A DNA stretch of 64,000 nucleotides from Chromera velia. Taxonomy: Eukaryota; Sar; Chromeraceae. The notes below the pieces were generated by a model, which searched no databases, was not told the origin of the DNA, and worked only from the letters and a program-made list of their open reading frames with translations. The first letter of the stretch is position 1, and every line of letters begins with the position of its first letter. The position numbers and the translations under genes were made by a program. The stretch covers positions 42,460 to 106,459 of the forward strand of contig JAHBMJ010001284.1 in assembly GCA_018398765.1 (NCBI GenBank). The letters are read 5' to 3'. Shown piece after piece: positions 25,301-38,598 of this stretch.

Positions 25301-28300
25301 GGAGGCGGTTCTTCGAAAGGAGCACGTAGCATAGCTGCCCCCCCACTTGCATACCAAGACTCTGTGCCTCGTTCCCCTTCCCGGTCGGTCTCTCGCAAGA
25401 GCCGCCGCCCAGATGAGGACCCCACCGCCGGACCCTTGTCCGAGGGGGGTGGGACTGAGATCTTTGTTGGGGAGGGAGAGGGGGAACAAGAGTTCGGGGG
25501 AGGCGGGGGTCAGTTTGAGGCTCTCGGGGGTGAGTCTGATGGACTTGCTGAGCCGCAGTCTTTCCGCGCTGCCAGTGAGCGTCCAGCAACCTCAGCGTCG
25601 CGGGGTCGTGAAGGCAGTCGACGGAAGTCTGTGGGCAGATCCGGAGGCCCCCCCCCCCCGGTTGGAAATGCCCAAGGGGGCATGCCGGGGTCCGTCCGAT
25701 CATCCACAGGTCGAAGGGTTCCCTCTCATTCTCCGTCCCGTCCTTCCCAAAGTGAGGGTCATCTGCTGAATTTGACCGCCAGAAGCGGCCCTGCAGAGCC
25801 ACGGAGGGACGATTTTGATGAGGGTGAATTCCATGGAGATGAAGAAGGAGAAGAGGGGTACAGTGAGGAGCAGGAGGAAGGGAACGATAGAGAGATGTTT
25901 GCATCCCGCAAAGATGAGCTCTCACGGTCGCAGTCTCCCGCTGCCTCTGGGCGTCTTCACAGAAGTCCGAGAGAGCGAAGAGGGCAGTCAGGCCGTTTGG
26001 AGGTTCCGGCCTCTCCAGACAGCAAAAGGGTTTCTCGTTCTGCATCTAGAAACGCAAATTCCTCAGCTGCTTTCTCAGGGCCTCCACAGACACAGACAGG
26101 CGGAGGAGGGGGGGGCACTTCGCCTTCCCCCCGATCTGATCGTTCCCCCCGTGTTGGTGGAGGCATCCGAGAAGAGGGTGTCGCCTCTGTCCGTAGAGTC
26201 TCAGGGAGTGGGAGTGGGAGGGAGGGGTCGACACGCCGGGCCCTGGAGTCTGTGTTGTCACGTGCACCTGCAGGGAGTGCAGTTGAGTCTCAACTAGCGA
26301 CTTTGCGTTCTGTTGAGGATCAGATTCGTGAGTTGGAGGAGAAAAGAATGCAGAGGAAGAAAAGCAAAAGCAAACTGAGGGGGGGAAAGGGGACAGGAGG
26401 ATCAAGAAGAAGAGAGGTCCTGCCGGACGGAGATGAGACCGTGAGAAGTCGACCTGCCGCCCCACGTGATCCCCTCGCTGCCTCCTTTCAGTTCACGCAG
26501 CGCTCAGCTGACGTGACCCCTGCCAGTGCCTCCCACTCCGTCTCCGAACGCGCCTCTCAGAGGTCCCACAGAGGAAGTGGGGGGGACTACGCGTTCTCCC
26601 CCCTGGAAGAGGACGAGCATGCGGTTGGGGGAATTGTTGACTTGGTCGAGGAAGGCCTTCGACACAAACCCCCTCAGACCCCCCCCGGGCATCCCACGAG
26701 GGCTAAGACGTTCCACTCGCGTGGGCGAAAATCAGACCGCCCCACAGGTGCAGGTGCAGGGCGTGGGGGGCTGCATTCGACCTGGGGGGGGCGTCGGGGG
26801 GGAAATGAGGGGGCGATGGTTGGGGAGGACTATGTGCATGAGGGAGATGATGATCTGGGTTTTGAGCCGCCCATTCACGTGACAGACGTTTACGGGAAGT
26901 CGACAGAGGTGGCTGCCTCCTCTCGGACGGCTACTGCGCGTTCGCAGGGGCAAGGGGGCACTACCAGGAGCAAAGGCTCCGCCCGAGTGGTTCGGGATCG
27001 GTCAGGACGCCTAGAGGGGGGCCTTGGGGGTGGGGCCCCATCAGGGGGTTTGCGTTCCGGTTCCTCCGATGGAGTTCAGAGTTTGTCTGTGCGGGGTGGT
27101 GGGGGTGTGTCGGGAGGGCAATCGTGTCGAGACACGGCAGGTTCTCTGCATGGCAATGGTGGGGGGAAGAGGAGGATGGATTCAGACAGTGAGACTGAAG
27201 GGGGGTGTGTGGTTCTTCAGGGCACCTTCCGATCTGCTGTACCCGCCTCGTCGTCTGTTCGAGTAGGGGGGAATGAGACGGAAGTTCGTGCAGGCCCAGG
27301 CAGGTCGTTTGAGTATTCGACAAAAGGTCGTTTGTTGAGAGACAAAAAGCCACATTCAAAAGTGGAGGGACAGAACCTTTCCCGCTCGCGCACCAGCAGG
27401 AGCAGTCAAGTCGCCCAAGCCCCTGCTGCCCAACCGCAGCAGACCCCTCCCCCGCAGGAGGAGGTCTGGAGTCCCCCCTCTTTCCAGCCCTCTGAGCAAG
27501 AAGAGACTCCAGATGGCGTTTTTGCCTTTGCAGAAGGCACCAATGCACAATCCCCTGCTGCTGCCAGTCGCGGTCGGGGCGGGGGTTTGCATCGGAGTGG
27601 GGAAGGGGTTGCAGCAGAAAATACCGACCGACAAAGGAAAGATGGGGTTTCTGAGTCAATGAGTACAAGAGGGAGGAATGATGTGGGAGGAGGCTTTGAA
27701 GAGGGCTCAGATGGGTATGAAGGGAGGTTGAGTGAAAAAAGCAGTGGACGGCAAGTCACAGGCCAATTTAGTGATCATGCACAGGCCTCTTCTTTACTAT
27801 CACAACCCCGGCGGTCGAAGAAGAAGAAAAGTTTGAAGAGAGGACAGAGCCATCATTCCCATTCCAGTCTCCAGAGAGATTCACCCAGTGATGCTTTTTC
27901 GCCTTCACAATCTCGGCTGCCTGCACAGGCTGTGTCGAAGTCTAGAGGTGTGGGGGGAATGCTGATCGTAGGGGAGGCCGGAGGGCGGGTGGTTGAGATG
28001 GAAGGGGAGTACGAAGAAGAGGAGGAAGAAATTGGGTATGAGAAGGAAGGCAAAAAAAACCACTCATCTCCCCCCCGTTCCCCTTCCCGAGTCGGTTCTT
28101 CAACACAACAATTCTCTTCCAGAGCTCCTGTCTCTCGTTCTGTTTCTCGCAGTCCCCAAAAACAACCAACGAAAGACTTCGAGACCCTCGAAGAGCCGCA
28201 GGGGGATGACAGTCAGAGACCCGACCGGACTCCCCCCTTCCCCTTCCGAGAGGACGTCACCTCTCGTTCACAAGCTCGTACCCCTGTCAGTGGGAGAAGA

Positions 28301-31300
28301 AGAAGGCGAAGAAGCCGAGAGTCACCTTTCGAGTCCCTCCAGCTCACTCTCTCTGACAAGAGGGGGGGACAGGTGGAGGGGTTGAGGAGGAGTGGCAGGA
28401 GCAGGAGCAGGAGGACGGGCGGACAAAGGGAGAGAGATGCAAAAGTCGGGGGGGGCTCTGCAGGTGCAGGCAGGGAGGGATGCCAGTGGACGGGTGATGG
28501 TGGAAGAGAGGTAGAATGGACGGAAGAAAGGGAAGACAGAGGAGAGGAAGGGGTTGAAGAGTTAGGAGACACAGGAGGTACCCCTTCTTCCTCTGCTTCG
28601 TCTCTTCGTGCGGCACCTTTTCCCTTTCCATTTCCGAATTTCACCCCTTCTGCGTCTGCATCCGCTGCTCCTGAGGCGCAGTATGAGAATGAGAGTGATG
28701 CAATGTGGAGAAAAGAAAAAACCAGTGCGACGAAATATCTCCCCCCCCCCATTTTTTTGCATGAAGAGGAGGAAGATGATGACGGTGTGAGAGAGGGCCC
28801 GGCCGGTCTTTACGATTCGGAAACGGCTTCCAGAAGGAGGGGCGGGGGAAGAGATGGAGACAATGAGAATGAGAAAGATGCGTTTTCATCTACACACTTC
28901 CCCTTCCCCTTCGCGCCACCAGCAGATACCGGTGCCCCCCCTCCTTTTTCTGAGAGTGCACAGGAGAAGAAAATCATCTCCAGAAACGAAAGTCGAAAAG
29001 GTGAAACAGAAAGGGTGCTCAGTAGAGGAAGCCCGCGTGAGAATTTCAAAAAGAGAGGGGAGGGGGATAGACATGAGGAGAGAAAGCGAAGTGCCGGAAG
29101 TCTCATAGAAAGTTATTGGGCCCAGCAGACACAGTCAAGAGCGGATGGACCCCGGGACATGTCAGATCATGAACTGTCTAAGGTGAAGAAGAGCGGTAGG
29201 GGACGTGAAAGGGAAAGGGTTGGGAAGGATGGGCAGTTAAGAACCGTAAATTCGAAGAACGGCCGTGGGGGGTCACCTGAGTCGCTTGCACGTCTGACAG
29301 CATCTCTCATCTCTTCTCCAGCAGCTTCGCTCCCTGGTGTGATCGTTGTCGCCCCCGTTCACAGACACACCGGCGGCAGGAGGGGCGATGTCTCCGACCG
29401 CAGTTTTCCGAATTCCTACCGTCGTCCCCTGACCGCCTCTTCTTCCCAGGGGGCTACTTCCCGCACCCTCAGGCAGACGGCGGAAGAGGGGTACAAGAAG
29501 AACAGCCGCAAGCGTCAGGCGGCTGAGGGCGGGGGGGCGGAGGGGGGCTCCGTTCGTGGAAGGCCCCGGGAAGAGAGGTCAGCTCTCCACACAGGAAGCG
29601 GGAAGGTGGGTGAAGTGGGAGAGGCGTTTGGGGAGGATGAGCACGCGGAGGGATGGGAGGAAGGTGGGTGGGGCGATGGGGATGAAGATGAAGGAGAGAG
29701 GCAACGGCAGGCTTTCAGAACCCCCGCGTTTGGAGCTGACAGCCGCAGTCTTGACGAGTTCGGAGAGGAAGGGGATGGAGGAGGAGGAGAGTTTGTCCTC
29801 GATTCCACAGGGGACAGGGGGAGGGGGGATGTGCAGAGCACACAAAAAAGAAGGGAAAGGCCTGCCTCATCGGTTGGTCGTTCTCGTTCTGCATGGGTGA
29901 GGAGTGCTGCTGCTAGTGCGGGTGGAGTTGCCGCCTCGACGACCCGCTCTCCTTCCCGAGGCGGGGGGGGGGCGAATGAAAGGGGTCAGGGAAGAGAACC
30001 GGTGGAATCCTTTGAGGAAGAGGAAGCTGAAGAAGAGGAAAGCGAGGTTGAATTTTTTGGCGACCAGGTTGAGGAAGAAGAGGAAGATGAAGATGAGGAG
30101 GACGAAGAAGATGAGGAAGAGTTGGAACGGCTATACCGACTTCGTGATGAGGCCGTAAGAGGAATTTTGCAGAATTTGCACAACGGAGAGGGAGAGGAAA
30201 AGGGGGTGCAGGAAGAAGAAGGAGATTTTTCTGAAAGTGAGGAGTCAGAAGAAGACGAGAAAGATCAGAGCCCAACTCAGGGAAGGTCTAGATTGGACCA
30301 TTCAGCCTCAGTCCCTCCCTCTCGGACGATTCGGTCGTATCCAAAGATTCGCCCTTCATCCTCCCCTTCTCCTAGTGCAAGTGCTGCACATACTTCCCCC
30401 CGCAGACTTGCGTCTAGTTCTTCTCCAGGAAGTCAGAAGAATTTGAGTAGCAGGAGGCCGCAAACCCAACGACACCTCTCCCGTTCTGATGATCACTCAA
30501 GGTCTCTCAGAGAAAGGGGCGCCCCCACCCCTCCTCCCTTCTCTCCTGCTGCAGCCAGCAGTCAAAGGAGGCTTAGTGAGACGCGATCAAGGAGAAACCA
30601 GAGTGGTCGTTTGACCTATGCGTCAGCTTCCCCCCATCAGGGACCAAGGGGGAGGTCGTTTCGAAGAGCCAGTGAAGACTCAGAGATGATGGGGGAGGAG
30701 ATGGAGAGAGAAACGGAATCCGACGGATGTCCCCGTGTGGCTCTTCCTCTCTCTCCATCAGGTCACAAGCGCCCCCATCAGATCTCTGCGCAAAGCGGCC
30801 GTCAAGCCTCCTCCTCCTCATGCAAAGGAAGAGGGGGGAAATCGAAATGGATTCCCGCAGGCAGGGGCGAAGAGGCTCCCTACGGTCCTAGTCTCCCTGC
30901 GGCTTCTCTTTCTTCTCCCAATGTGCCCAACCAATGGCCACCCCCCTCGCCCTCACTCGGGGGCTCTCCCCCACCAGATACAATGCCCTCTCCTTCCAAG
31001 CGGCATGCGTCTGGTGATCCGTTCCTTCCCCCTTCCCGTTCGCCCAACCAGCCGGGTGTCTCTCCCCATCTCCCTCCCGATTCTGTCTCCGTCTCTGTCC
31101 TGTGTTCTCGTACTCTTCCAGCAAGGCCACAAGTTTCCCCTCACGTGCCTGCCTCCTTCCCAGCTCCTCACACGGTCCCCGTCAGTCTTTCCCCCTCAGC
31201 CCCTCGCCGTTCAAGTCCCCTCTTCCCCTCATCACAGGCACACGCACAAGCCCTGTCGTCGTCTCGTCTTCCCGATTCTCATCCGACGCAAACGGTTCTG

Positions 31301-34018
31301 CTTCCCTCCGTCACATTCCCCGTGCCCCCTCCCCCCCCACCCCTCGTAGAGCCTTCCAGTTCGATCCAGAAAATAGGTCAGTCAGAAGCACGGGCGGATC
31401 TCACAACAGTCCGGGGGCGCCAAGAAACAGGCTCGGGCCCAAGGACCCCGGCTCACAGCCCGCACCCCACCCGTCTCCCCCTGGAGACCCGTCTTGCCTC
31501 AGCCGCATCGATCTGCTTTGCACCTGCACCTGCACATGAAGCCCCCCGCTCAGAGGGCATCCCGGTCGTCCGTGCCTCTGAGGAGGGGGGGACAGCCGCA
31601 ACGGCTGTGCAGCAAGCCGGTCGACTAGATTTCAGAAGAAGGGAGGCCCCGACGGCAGCAGGGGGGCGCAGGGAACAATCAAGTGAAGGGGCATTGCCCA
31701 ATACAGAGACGGTGGGCGTCCCCGCTGCTGATCTGGGTGCATGGGCCTCTAGGTCCCGTCTCCCTGCTGGATCACTCGAGAAACGCCTTCTTCACGAGCA
31801 GCCTCCGAGTGCGAGTATGGGGGGGGGTCTGGAGACGGCCGTTCGGGCAGAGGCTGAGGCTGCTGTGAGCGGCCGTGAGAGGGAACGTGGGCGCAGCGAT
31901 CATTTTTCTGTTTCTCGTGAGGGATCAGCGGTCGTGGTTGCGGGGGCGCCGCTTCTTCCGACTCCCCCGACCCCCCCTCACTTCATTCCACCATCCGGTG
32001 CGTCGAACGAAAATGAACGAATACCACGCACCACCCTTCTCCCCTCAGAACGGGGGGGCGTCAGAAAGAATCCGCCCCTCGCCACTCTTCTTGACGTCTC
32101 CGACGACCCAGACAGGAGAGACAGAGGGCCTTTCCCTTTCTCCTTTCAAGTGGAACGTTCGAGATCAAGAGAGACATGCAGAGAAAGAGAGAGGAAAAGG
32201 GAAAGGGAGAGACAGAGAGTCGGAACGCCAACAGCCCTCGAAGGAAATTTGGGTCTTCGCTCTTCAACAATCCGTGGCCGTTGCTTCTCCCCGCCCCCCC
32301 CCCCCTCCCCCTCCCCGGGAAGGCCTGCCGAGGGCCCCAGCCCGGTGGGGCCACCTGAGTCTGATTCTTCGGTGGTACCACCAAAGGGTGGTATCGCGAG
32401 TACAAACACGGGGGGGGGGAACGCTCTGCAATCGCCATGGAAAAGCAGAGAAAGGTCGAAATCTCCCCTCCGCACAATACAAACAGAAAGGGAATCCCAG
32501 AGAGCGTCAGCCTCTCTGGGCACTCTCTTGCGAGAAGCACGCCGTGAGATCTTCCGAGAGGATCCACGCCCCTCCAGCGCCACGTTGGGAGCTTCTTGTG
32601 ACGTGCAGGGGGTGCCGTTCCGTCCGTCAGCACGGCATGGTCTTCTTGGCTTCGGGGGGGGTTCCGCTTCTTTTTCTTGTTCTTCTCGTCTGACCCAGCA
32701 ACCTCCGGTAACTCTGGGAGATCCAAATCTGACCTCCCTCTTTTCTGTCCATCCAGCAGTCCGCGCGTCTGCTTTTGAGAGTGTCGAGTCGGAATGCTCC
32801 CTGACAGGAGAAAGAGAGAAACGGGTAGGGGCAGCACTTTCGAGTAGACAGCCATGGGGTTACACGGGGGACAGAGGAAGAGAAGGGTCAGCAGGGCCGG
32901 CGAATGAGTGGATCGCTGCAGACAGAGGGAGGGCGTGGGCGTGGGAGGAGGCAGGTCGTTTGATTTCGAGAAGAATGAGGGAGAAAGCCCAGGAGAACAG
33001 AGCGAGACGGATGGAGTGTCTCAAAGGAGAAGTGGCAGCGCGACGACGTGCAAGAAGAGGAGGGGAGGGAGGTGTGGCGTCTCCCGATATGGGGTGTATG
33101 GTGGGGGGTGTTGAAGAGGAAGAGGGAGACCGAGAATTGAGGAGGAGGCGTGTGCAAGAAGGGGAGGAGGACGAGTGGGAGATGGGAGACGGGACGCGTT
33201 CCCGGGCACTGTCGCCCTCTGCTCTTTTCGAGAGTCCCCTTTTAGACGCACGTCGTGCTAAGACAACAGCCCCCTTGCCGACATCCAGAAATGCCACCGG
33301 GAGGGCTCACAGCCAGACAAGAGGGAGAGGAACGGTCGGAGAGAGACAGCGCGTCCCCCTCAGAGAGCAGCAGAAACAGAGAGTAGTCGAGGCACTTCCC
33401 AGGCAATCTTTCGAGTCATCCCGGGTGTGGGCAGGGGGCCGGCGGCAGAGAGGGCGCGGGTTGTCTAGGTGTGCAGGCCCTGCTGTCGGTAGGAATATAC
33501 GCGTCTCGTTGGATAGATTCCTGCAGGGCTCCGAGAGCTCTGACGATGGGGGGCGCGCCGCCTCAAGGGCTGCGTTTGCGCTTGCCAGTCGGTCTGAGAG
33601 CCGAGTCGACGATCGACTTCCTCCTCCTGATTCCACGGCGGCCTGTGTGGAGATTCCGGTCTCCCCTTGTCTGTCCATGGACAGCTCGGGCCCTGTGCCG
33701 GGGCCCCTTGCGGCAGGGACAGGGCCCCGGCTCCCGTTCCGTCATCTGCTGAATCAGAGCCGCCGGAGGGAAGAGGAAGGTCATGGGGGGACAGGCAGCG
33801 CAGGTAGAGGGAAGCAAGTGCTTGTGGGTGGTGTGAAGGAAATGAAGAATTCGAACGAGGGCCGGCAGAACAGAAAGACAAAGGTTGACGGCCAAGCCCA
33901 TTCATCCCGTTTGCTCTCTCTGTACGAAGCCCTCTCGTCATCATCTGCCCCCCCCCCCTTGAGAGGCCCGTCCGCCCCCTCCATGAGACCCCCTCGCCAT
34001 ACGGTGTCCACCGAATGA
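13156..34018 (+). CDS. Giant leucine-rich-repeat protein with ~5,000-residue disordered tail
   Basis: Exons: 13329-13365, 13480-13799, 14241-14434, 14801-14853, 15183-15277, 15804-15856, 16329-16562, 17157-17373, 17622-17839, 18335-21212, 21518-34018 (TGA). Phases match at every junction, giving ~5,599 residues from the ATG at 13329. About ten LRRs occupy the first ~480 residues (for example LRVLRLSGNRL, LRELLLDDNRL, LVALSFLDMSMNRLRKLP, LLHLDLRGNPG). They are followed by an LRR-cap-like RLILLAAAPALCTLDALVIS. One LRR is interrupted by a charged insert in exons 6-7. The remaining ~5,100 residues are Ser/Gly/Pro/Arg/Glu-rich, with RS-type stretches (SRSVSRSPQK) and a long acidic run (~30005-30130). 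Start is uncertain: an ATG at 13156 opens a frame with an LRR N-cap-like ITEDDVLLERVDEDCLLDVRHL that runs out of phase before 13329. A scaffold role is inference. Confidence 0.7.
18335..21212 (+). other. Exon 10 of the giant LRR gene: LRR cap then disorder
   Basis: Begins after TTTGCTCGCAG and completes the last LRR with a cap-like motif ending LVISPAERAIAQEA. It then encodes ~900 residues rich in Ser, Gly, Pro and Ala with no fold recognised. The frame stays open to a TGA at 21231, but a GTGAGG donor at 21213 joins in phase to the next open exon at 21518. That join is why the two long frames are treated as one gene. The G-rich coding strand has many runs of six or more G. Confidence 0.6.
20863..20982 (+). 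repeat. Perfect 60-bp tandem duplication inside coding sequence
   Basis: Two identical 60-bp units (20863-20922, 20923-20982) repeat a 20-residue block containing NLAREGGLEGQQGKAEDAF. Frame is preserved. Lack of any mismatch means a very recent duplication or an assembly artefact. Confidence 0.9.
21518..34018 (+). other. 12.5-kb terminal exon of the giant LRR gene
   Basis: A single uninterrupted frame of 4,166 codons in a locus where other exons are mostly 50-400 bp. The composition is disordered throughout. Landmarks: a short basic coiled-coil-like helix (LRSVEDQIRELEEKRMQRKK, ~26305-26365); RS-rich blocks near 25370 and 28130; an Asp/Glu block at 30005-30130; an amphipathic Arg/Glu helix near 32905-33060 (AWAWEEAGRLISRRMREKA). 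No transmembrane segment or enzyme motif seen. Several long minus-strand frames overlap it and are shadows of its skewed codon use. Confidence 0.75.
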
Positions 34019-34923
34019 TTGAACAATTCAGTCCGCAGCTGAACGGGCCGCCGAACAGCAATGTGCAGAAACTTGTTTGTGTATCCGCCTTTCATCATGA
34101 TGGTAGGCTCTTGGAACGGGAAAAACAGAGTTGGAAAACTTTGCGCATGGTAAAGAATGCTATAAAGAATGTTGGATCATAATTTGGATGATTGTTGGAT
34201 GAGTTGCAATTTGGAACTTCAATTGTTTTGCACTTAATGATTTTGTGGATTGACGAATTAAAACCATTGTTAGGATTAGCTTATTGAAGTTGTACGCCAT
34301 CACGTACACAACAGCTTTAAAACTTATTTTTATTAAAATATGCATATATAATGTTCTAGATAATATGTGCATAAAATTATAAAAACAAAAACTTTTTTAA
34401 CATTAGATTTTCTAGCATCCGAGTCTGAGAATCCAATTGACTAAAAAAATTTGGTGTTAATATTTAAAGATTTCGATTTCGTCTATGTATAGGATCAAAT
34501 ATAAATTAATTTTTAAATATTATATAGGATTCTATAATTTTTTATAGAACTTTCTAAAATCTTAGCATAAAATTGAGCGTAAAATCCTACAAAATCCCAG
34601 CAACCTGCATGGACTAGTTGAGTATCTTTTCAATCATAGAAGTTTTTACAATTTTCAATTGAAACTTCAACTTAAAGTTGATTCTTTTTAAAATAAATCT
34701 TAAAACAGATCTAATTTCTTTATAATTTTTAATTTAATAAACACATAAACAAACACAAAGTTTACCATACGTCTGGCCGCCGTTCTATTGTGTGACACCG
34801 AGTTCCCTTTCATTGTTCTCATGAGTAGAAAGTGAACGTCATCAGACTCGGACTTAACACACAGCTCGCTTTTGATTTGACAAGTCTGCAGCTGCATATG
34901 TGTTTACATTGCGAGTCAGCAAG
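34019..34923. other. Convergent 3' spacer, AT-rich
   Basis: Lies between the stop codons of two convergent genes. From ~34140 to 34860 it is strongly AT-rich with many A and T runs, similar to the spacer at 1330-1900. No exon, RNA gene or mobile element recognised. Polyadenylation signals for both genes are presumably here but none is distinctive. Confidence 0.6.
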
Positions 34924-37072
34924 TTATTGCCCGTTTCGAGTATGAGAGAAGAGGAAAGACGCCAAGGGCACCCAAAGGAACAAAACACTCGACAGCGAGT
35001 GCACCGATGGAGAGCCTCCAAGTGCCGCCTGCCCCTGAGCACTCTGTGCACCTGCTTGCTGTCCTGCACCGGCACCCGCACTTGCACCTGCGGCTGCGGG
35101 TGCTGGCTCTGCACCCGCCGCTGCTCCAGCCCCTGCAGCCGCCGCACCTCCTCCAGCCGCTGCTGCTTCCGCCCCCGACGATGACTCTCCGCTCTCGTCA
35201 TCAGTCGAGGACCCAGAAGAATCCTCAGAGGAAGAGGAAGAACCGCCGTCGGAGTCCGAGTCCGAAGAAGACGAGGAAGCAGCCGTGTAGCCCCCGCCTC
35301 CAGCAGCAGCCGCTGCGCCCGCGCCTGTTGCGACGGCCGCACCGTTACCTCCGCCGCTGCCGTCAGAGAATTCTGTCTGTTTGCGCTCTGTGCCTCCGTA
35401 CTCTTCCTTCTTGTTGTCCTTCCGCTGCGCGAACTCAACGCAAATCCAAACAACAAATAAGTCAAACAGAGCACCGGCCGGAAAAGGTTCGAGCGTGTAT
35501 GCAATCATCAGATTCAGAGTTTTGACGGGTATCCGCAGACAAGGGGGACGCAGAGCGGGTAGCACGGAAACAGAGAGACGAATGCAGGGAATGCAGGAGA
35601 AAGAGAGGGCGAGAGATGGAGGTATGCAAACACACATATGAGAGAGACTGATGGCGTGAGAACGAACACATCCCGTGCAATTTGTTTTGCAAGCGAAGTG
35701 AAGTCGTGTTGCCGGCAGGTTTCATTCACTCAATCGATGCTTTTCCTTTCGCCGGATCGAGGCTGTCTGCCATGCAGACGATGACTTGATCTCCTTCTGC
35801 CGGACAGACACAATTTCCTCTTTTCTGCCTCATATCATTCCTCTGTGAATGTACTCTGGCAGACGGATGCAGACAGACAGACACAAAGACATCAATAATG
35901 CGCACGGACAGTCTCAAAGAAACGAAGCAAGAACCCCCCCCCCCTACCTCGACATTTGAGGGGTCCAGTTTGATCCTTACGATCATGTTGCCCAGTCGTT
36001 TGCCGTACTGCGGGTTTTTCTTTTCGTCGTCATCGTCACACTCCGAATCGTAGAGGACCAGACTGCAGCCATGCATGCAACAGATAGACACACAGAGAGA
36101 GAGGGAGAGAGAGAGAGAGAGCAATCAACAGAAACAAGTGAACTGAGACGGATCCACAATGCAGCCAGTTTGGTGCGTCCCAGCTGTGTTGCATTTCTAC
36201 TTTATCTTTTCAAAGCCACAATGCATGAGGGTGCAGACTTCTGTTCGACTGCCGCCGCGACTGTTGAAAGAAAGTTCAGGTCCTGTGGGGTGGAATGGAA
36301 GAATGCATACATTTATTTTCAAACAGAATTCTTTTCTGAAAAGAAGACAGAACACGTGAAAAGAAATGAAAGAAAGTTCAGGTCCTGTGGGGTGGAATGG
36401 AAGAATCGAATGGGCTTTCTTCTTTGACATGTGATTTGACAGACTGACAGACTGACCGAGCAGTGTACCACCCTTTGCTGTTTCCGTCGTCCGGATTTCT
36501 GGATGGGCCCCTTGACCAGACTGAAATCACCCATGCAGTATTCAATGTGATTCTTTCATGCGCACATTCAGAAGAAAAACGGAGAGAGAGAAGACTGTGG
36601 ATCAATCGAGTTCTGATTGAACGGCATCTCTGCATGAGTTCTGATCCGTCTCTTTGCCTCAAACAGCAAGCTGAAGAACTGGAAGATGTGCTGGTAGGAC
36701 ACCTAAGCTTTGGACACCACAATAGAAAAGGGACAGTATCACAAGAGGCAGACGGTCACATCAGGAACTGAAAAAAAAAAAGACAAAGACGTTATTGATC
36801 TGAAGGCAAAGAGATCCACCTATATGACTGGAGATCTTGCAAGGCTCCTTCGCATGCCTTGGAACACTCACCTCTATCGGAATAAAAGAACCTGACTGCA
36901 TGTGTATACGCATTCATTGTGCGCTGTATGATGAAACAACAGACTGACTGACGGGAGGTCTTGCCGATTTCCCCCGCGTGCCACCCAGCGCACCCCCCTC
37001 CTTTTTTCTGCCCAGAAGGGCCAAGTGTGCGCCCTGAAAAGTCATCTCCTACGATGTCGTTCTCCCAAATCT

Positions 37073-37112
<40 letters not shown>

Positions 37113-38559
37113 GCACAGGGAGAGAGAGAGAGAGAGAAGAGTCACAGATTCTCGCGCGGTTCTCTTCTTTTCCAACACGTACTTGGTCGCGGAAGGAAAA
37201 TGTCTGAAACAAGCGTATTCATCTTCTGACGATTCTTAAAAATTTTGTCTTGTACATGCACTCGCTCAAGCACACAGACACATCACACACGCATCAATAG
37301 AAACCAAGAGGAACTCAGCTGCTTGTGCATAGACAAAAGAAAGAAAAGCGAGCTCTTCTCTGTCACCCCCCCCTTCTTGGCTACTGCCTTCCTGTCTATG
37401 AAGCTTCTTGCCTGACTGTCTGACCTCAAAGAAGAACCACGTGTCTTCTGGTTTTTCATCAAACTCCACCAATTCGATTTTTTTCCATTCGGGCTGTCTG
37501 CAGTCGTTGCAGGCCTCCTCCCCCTCCCTCTCGTTTTTGTTCTCCTTCGCACTGTCGGTCGTGGCTGAATGAACATATGTATGTCAGGAAGAGGGGGAGG
37601 TTTCAAGACAAACAATCAACCAAGGACGCCAAACAATCAAAGCAAGCGATGGAGAAAATAGACAATAAGAGAAAAATAAAAAGTAACAGACGAGAGGTGG
37701 AATCTCTGCGTTACTTCAGTGTCCCAACAATAAACACACCGATCGAGGCAAAAAAGTCTCACATCATCTCCAGTGAGAAACAAGCAGGACACACACACAC
37801 ACACACACTCCAGCTTCAACGCAACGCAGAAAAGTGCATTGCAGTCCATGAGGCGATGCACACAGCAGCCTGACTCTATCTGACATGCACTGCCTCCCTC
37901 CCTCCTTCCCTCGGTGCCTCCGTTCATCCTTTCAGTCACTTACTCACTGTGGAATTTGTAGTAGTAGTCTCCTTTTTCGCCCATGTCCGCACTCACAACC
38001 TGAAGAGAAAAGAAAAAACAAAAAAGGTCAAGCAGCAAAGCAGAGGCGCATAAACTCCTGGGGTCCGGTCAGAATGTTTTCTTAGCTAACCCTTCGCTGA
38101 CTTGACTCAGACAGAGAGAGAGAGACGGCCACGCTCATATCTTCCCTGCAGCACCCACCAGCCCTGTGTGTTCCCCCATTGTTGTCACAGAACTTCACTC
38201 GATTTCTTCGTTCGGTCTTCCCCCTTAAAGAAGAAGCCCTTTCTCTTCCCTTCCCTTTCATTCTCTTCTCTTCTCTTCTCTTCTCTTCTCTTCTCGTTCA
38301 GTGTGACTCCCTGGCCAGGTTTCTCGCCTGGCTGCACCCCCGCTTTCGTCTCAGTTCAGAACCATTTCCCCCTGCCATCCCGTTCCCTCTCTCTTCAGTC
38401 GGGAACACCTCCGTTTCACCGAACGCTCCCCAACCCTGCAAAGGAATTCCGCCCCCCCACACGAACCGCTCTGGAGCCATTGAGAAACTTATATACCATT
38501 CTCGCCTGTCACAAATGCTAGACAGACAGACAAACAGACAACCAGACAGAATGACAGAC

Positions 38560-38598
<39 letters not shown>

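Noticed and set aside
25122-26045. 307-residue minus-strand frame inside the giant exon
   Set aside because: Shadow of the biased codon use of the plus-strand frame, which is open for over 12 kb; no domain recognised.
21500-34018. Giant frame as an independent gene starting at ATG 21500
   Set aside because: No promoter signal. The acceptor at 21517 and donor at 21213 match in phase with the LRR gene and both sides have the same disordered composition. Not fully excluded.
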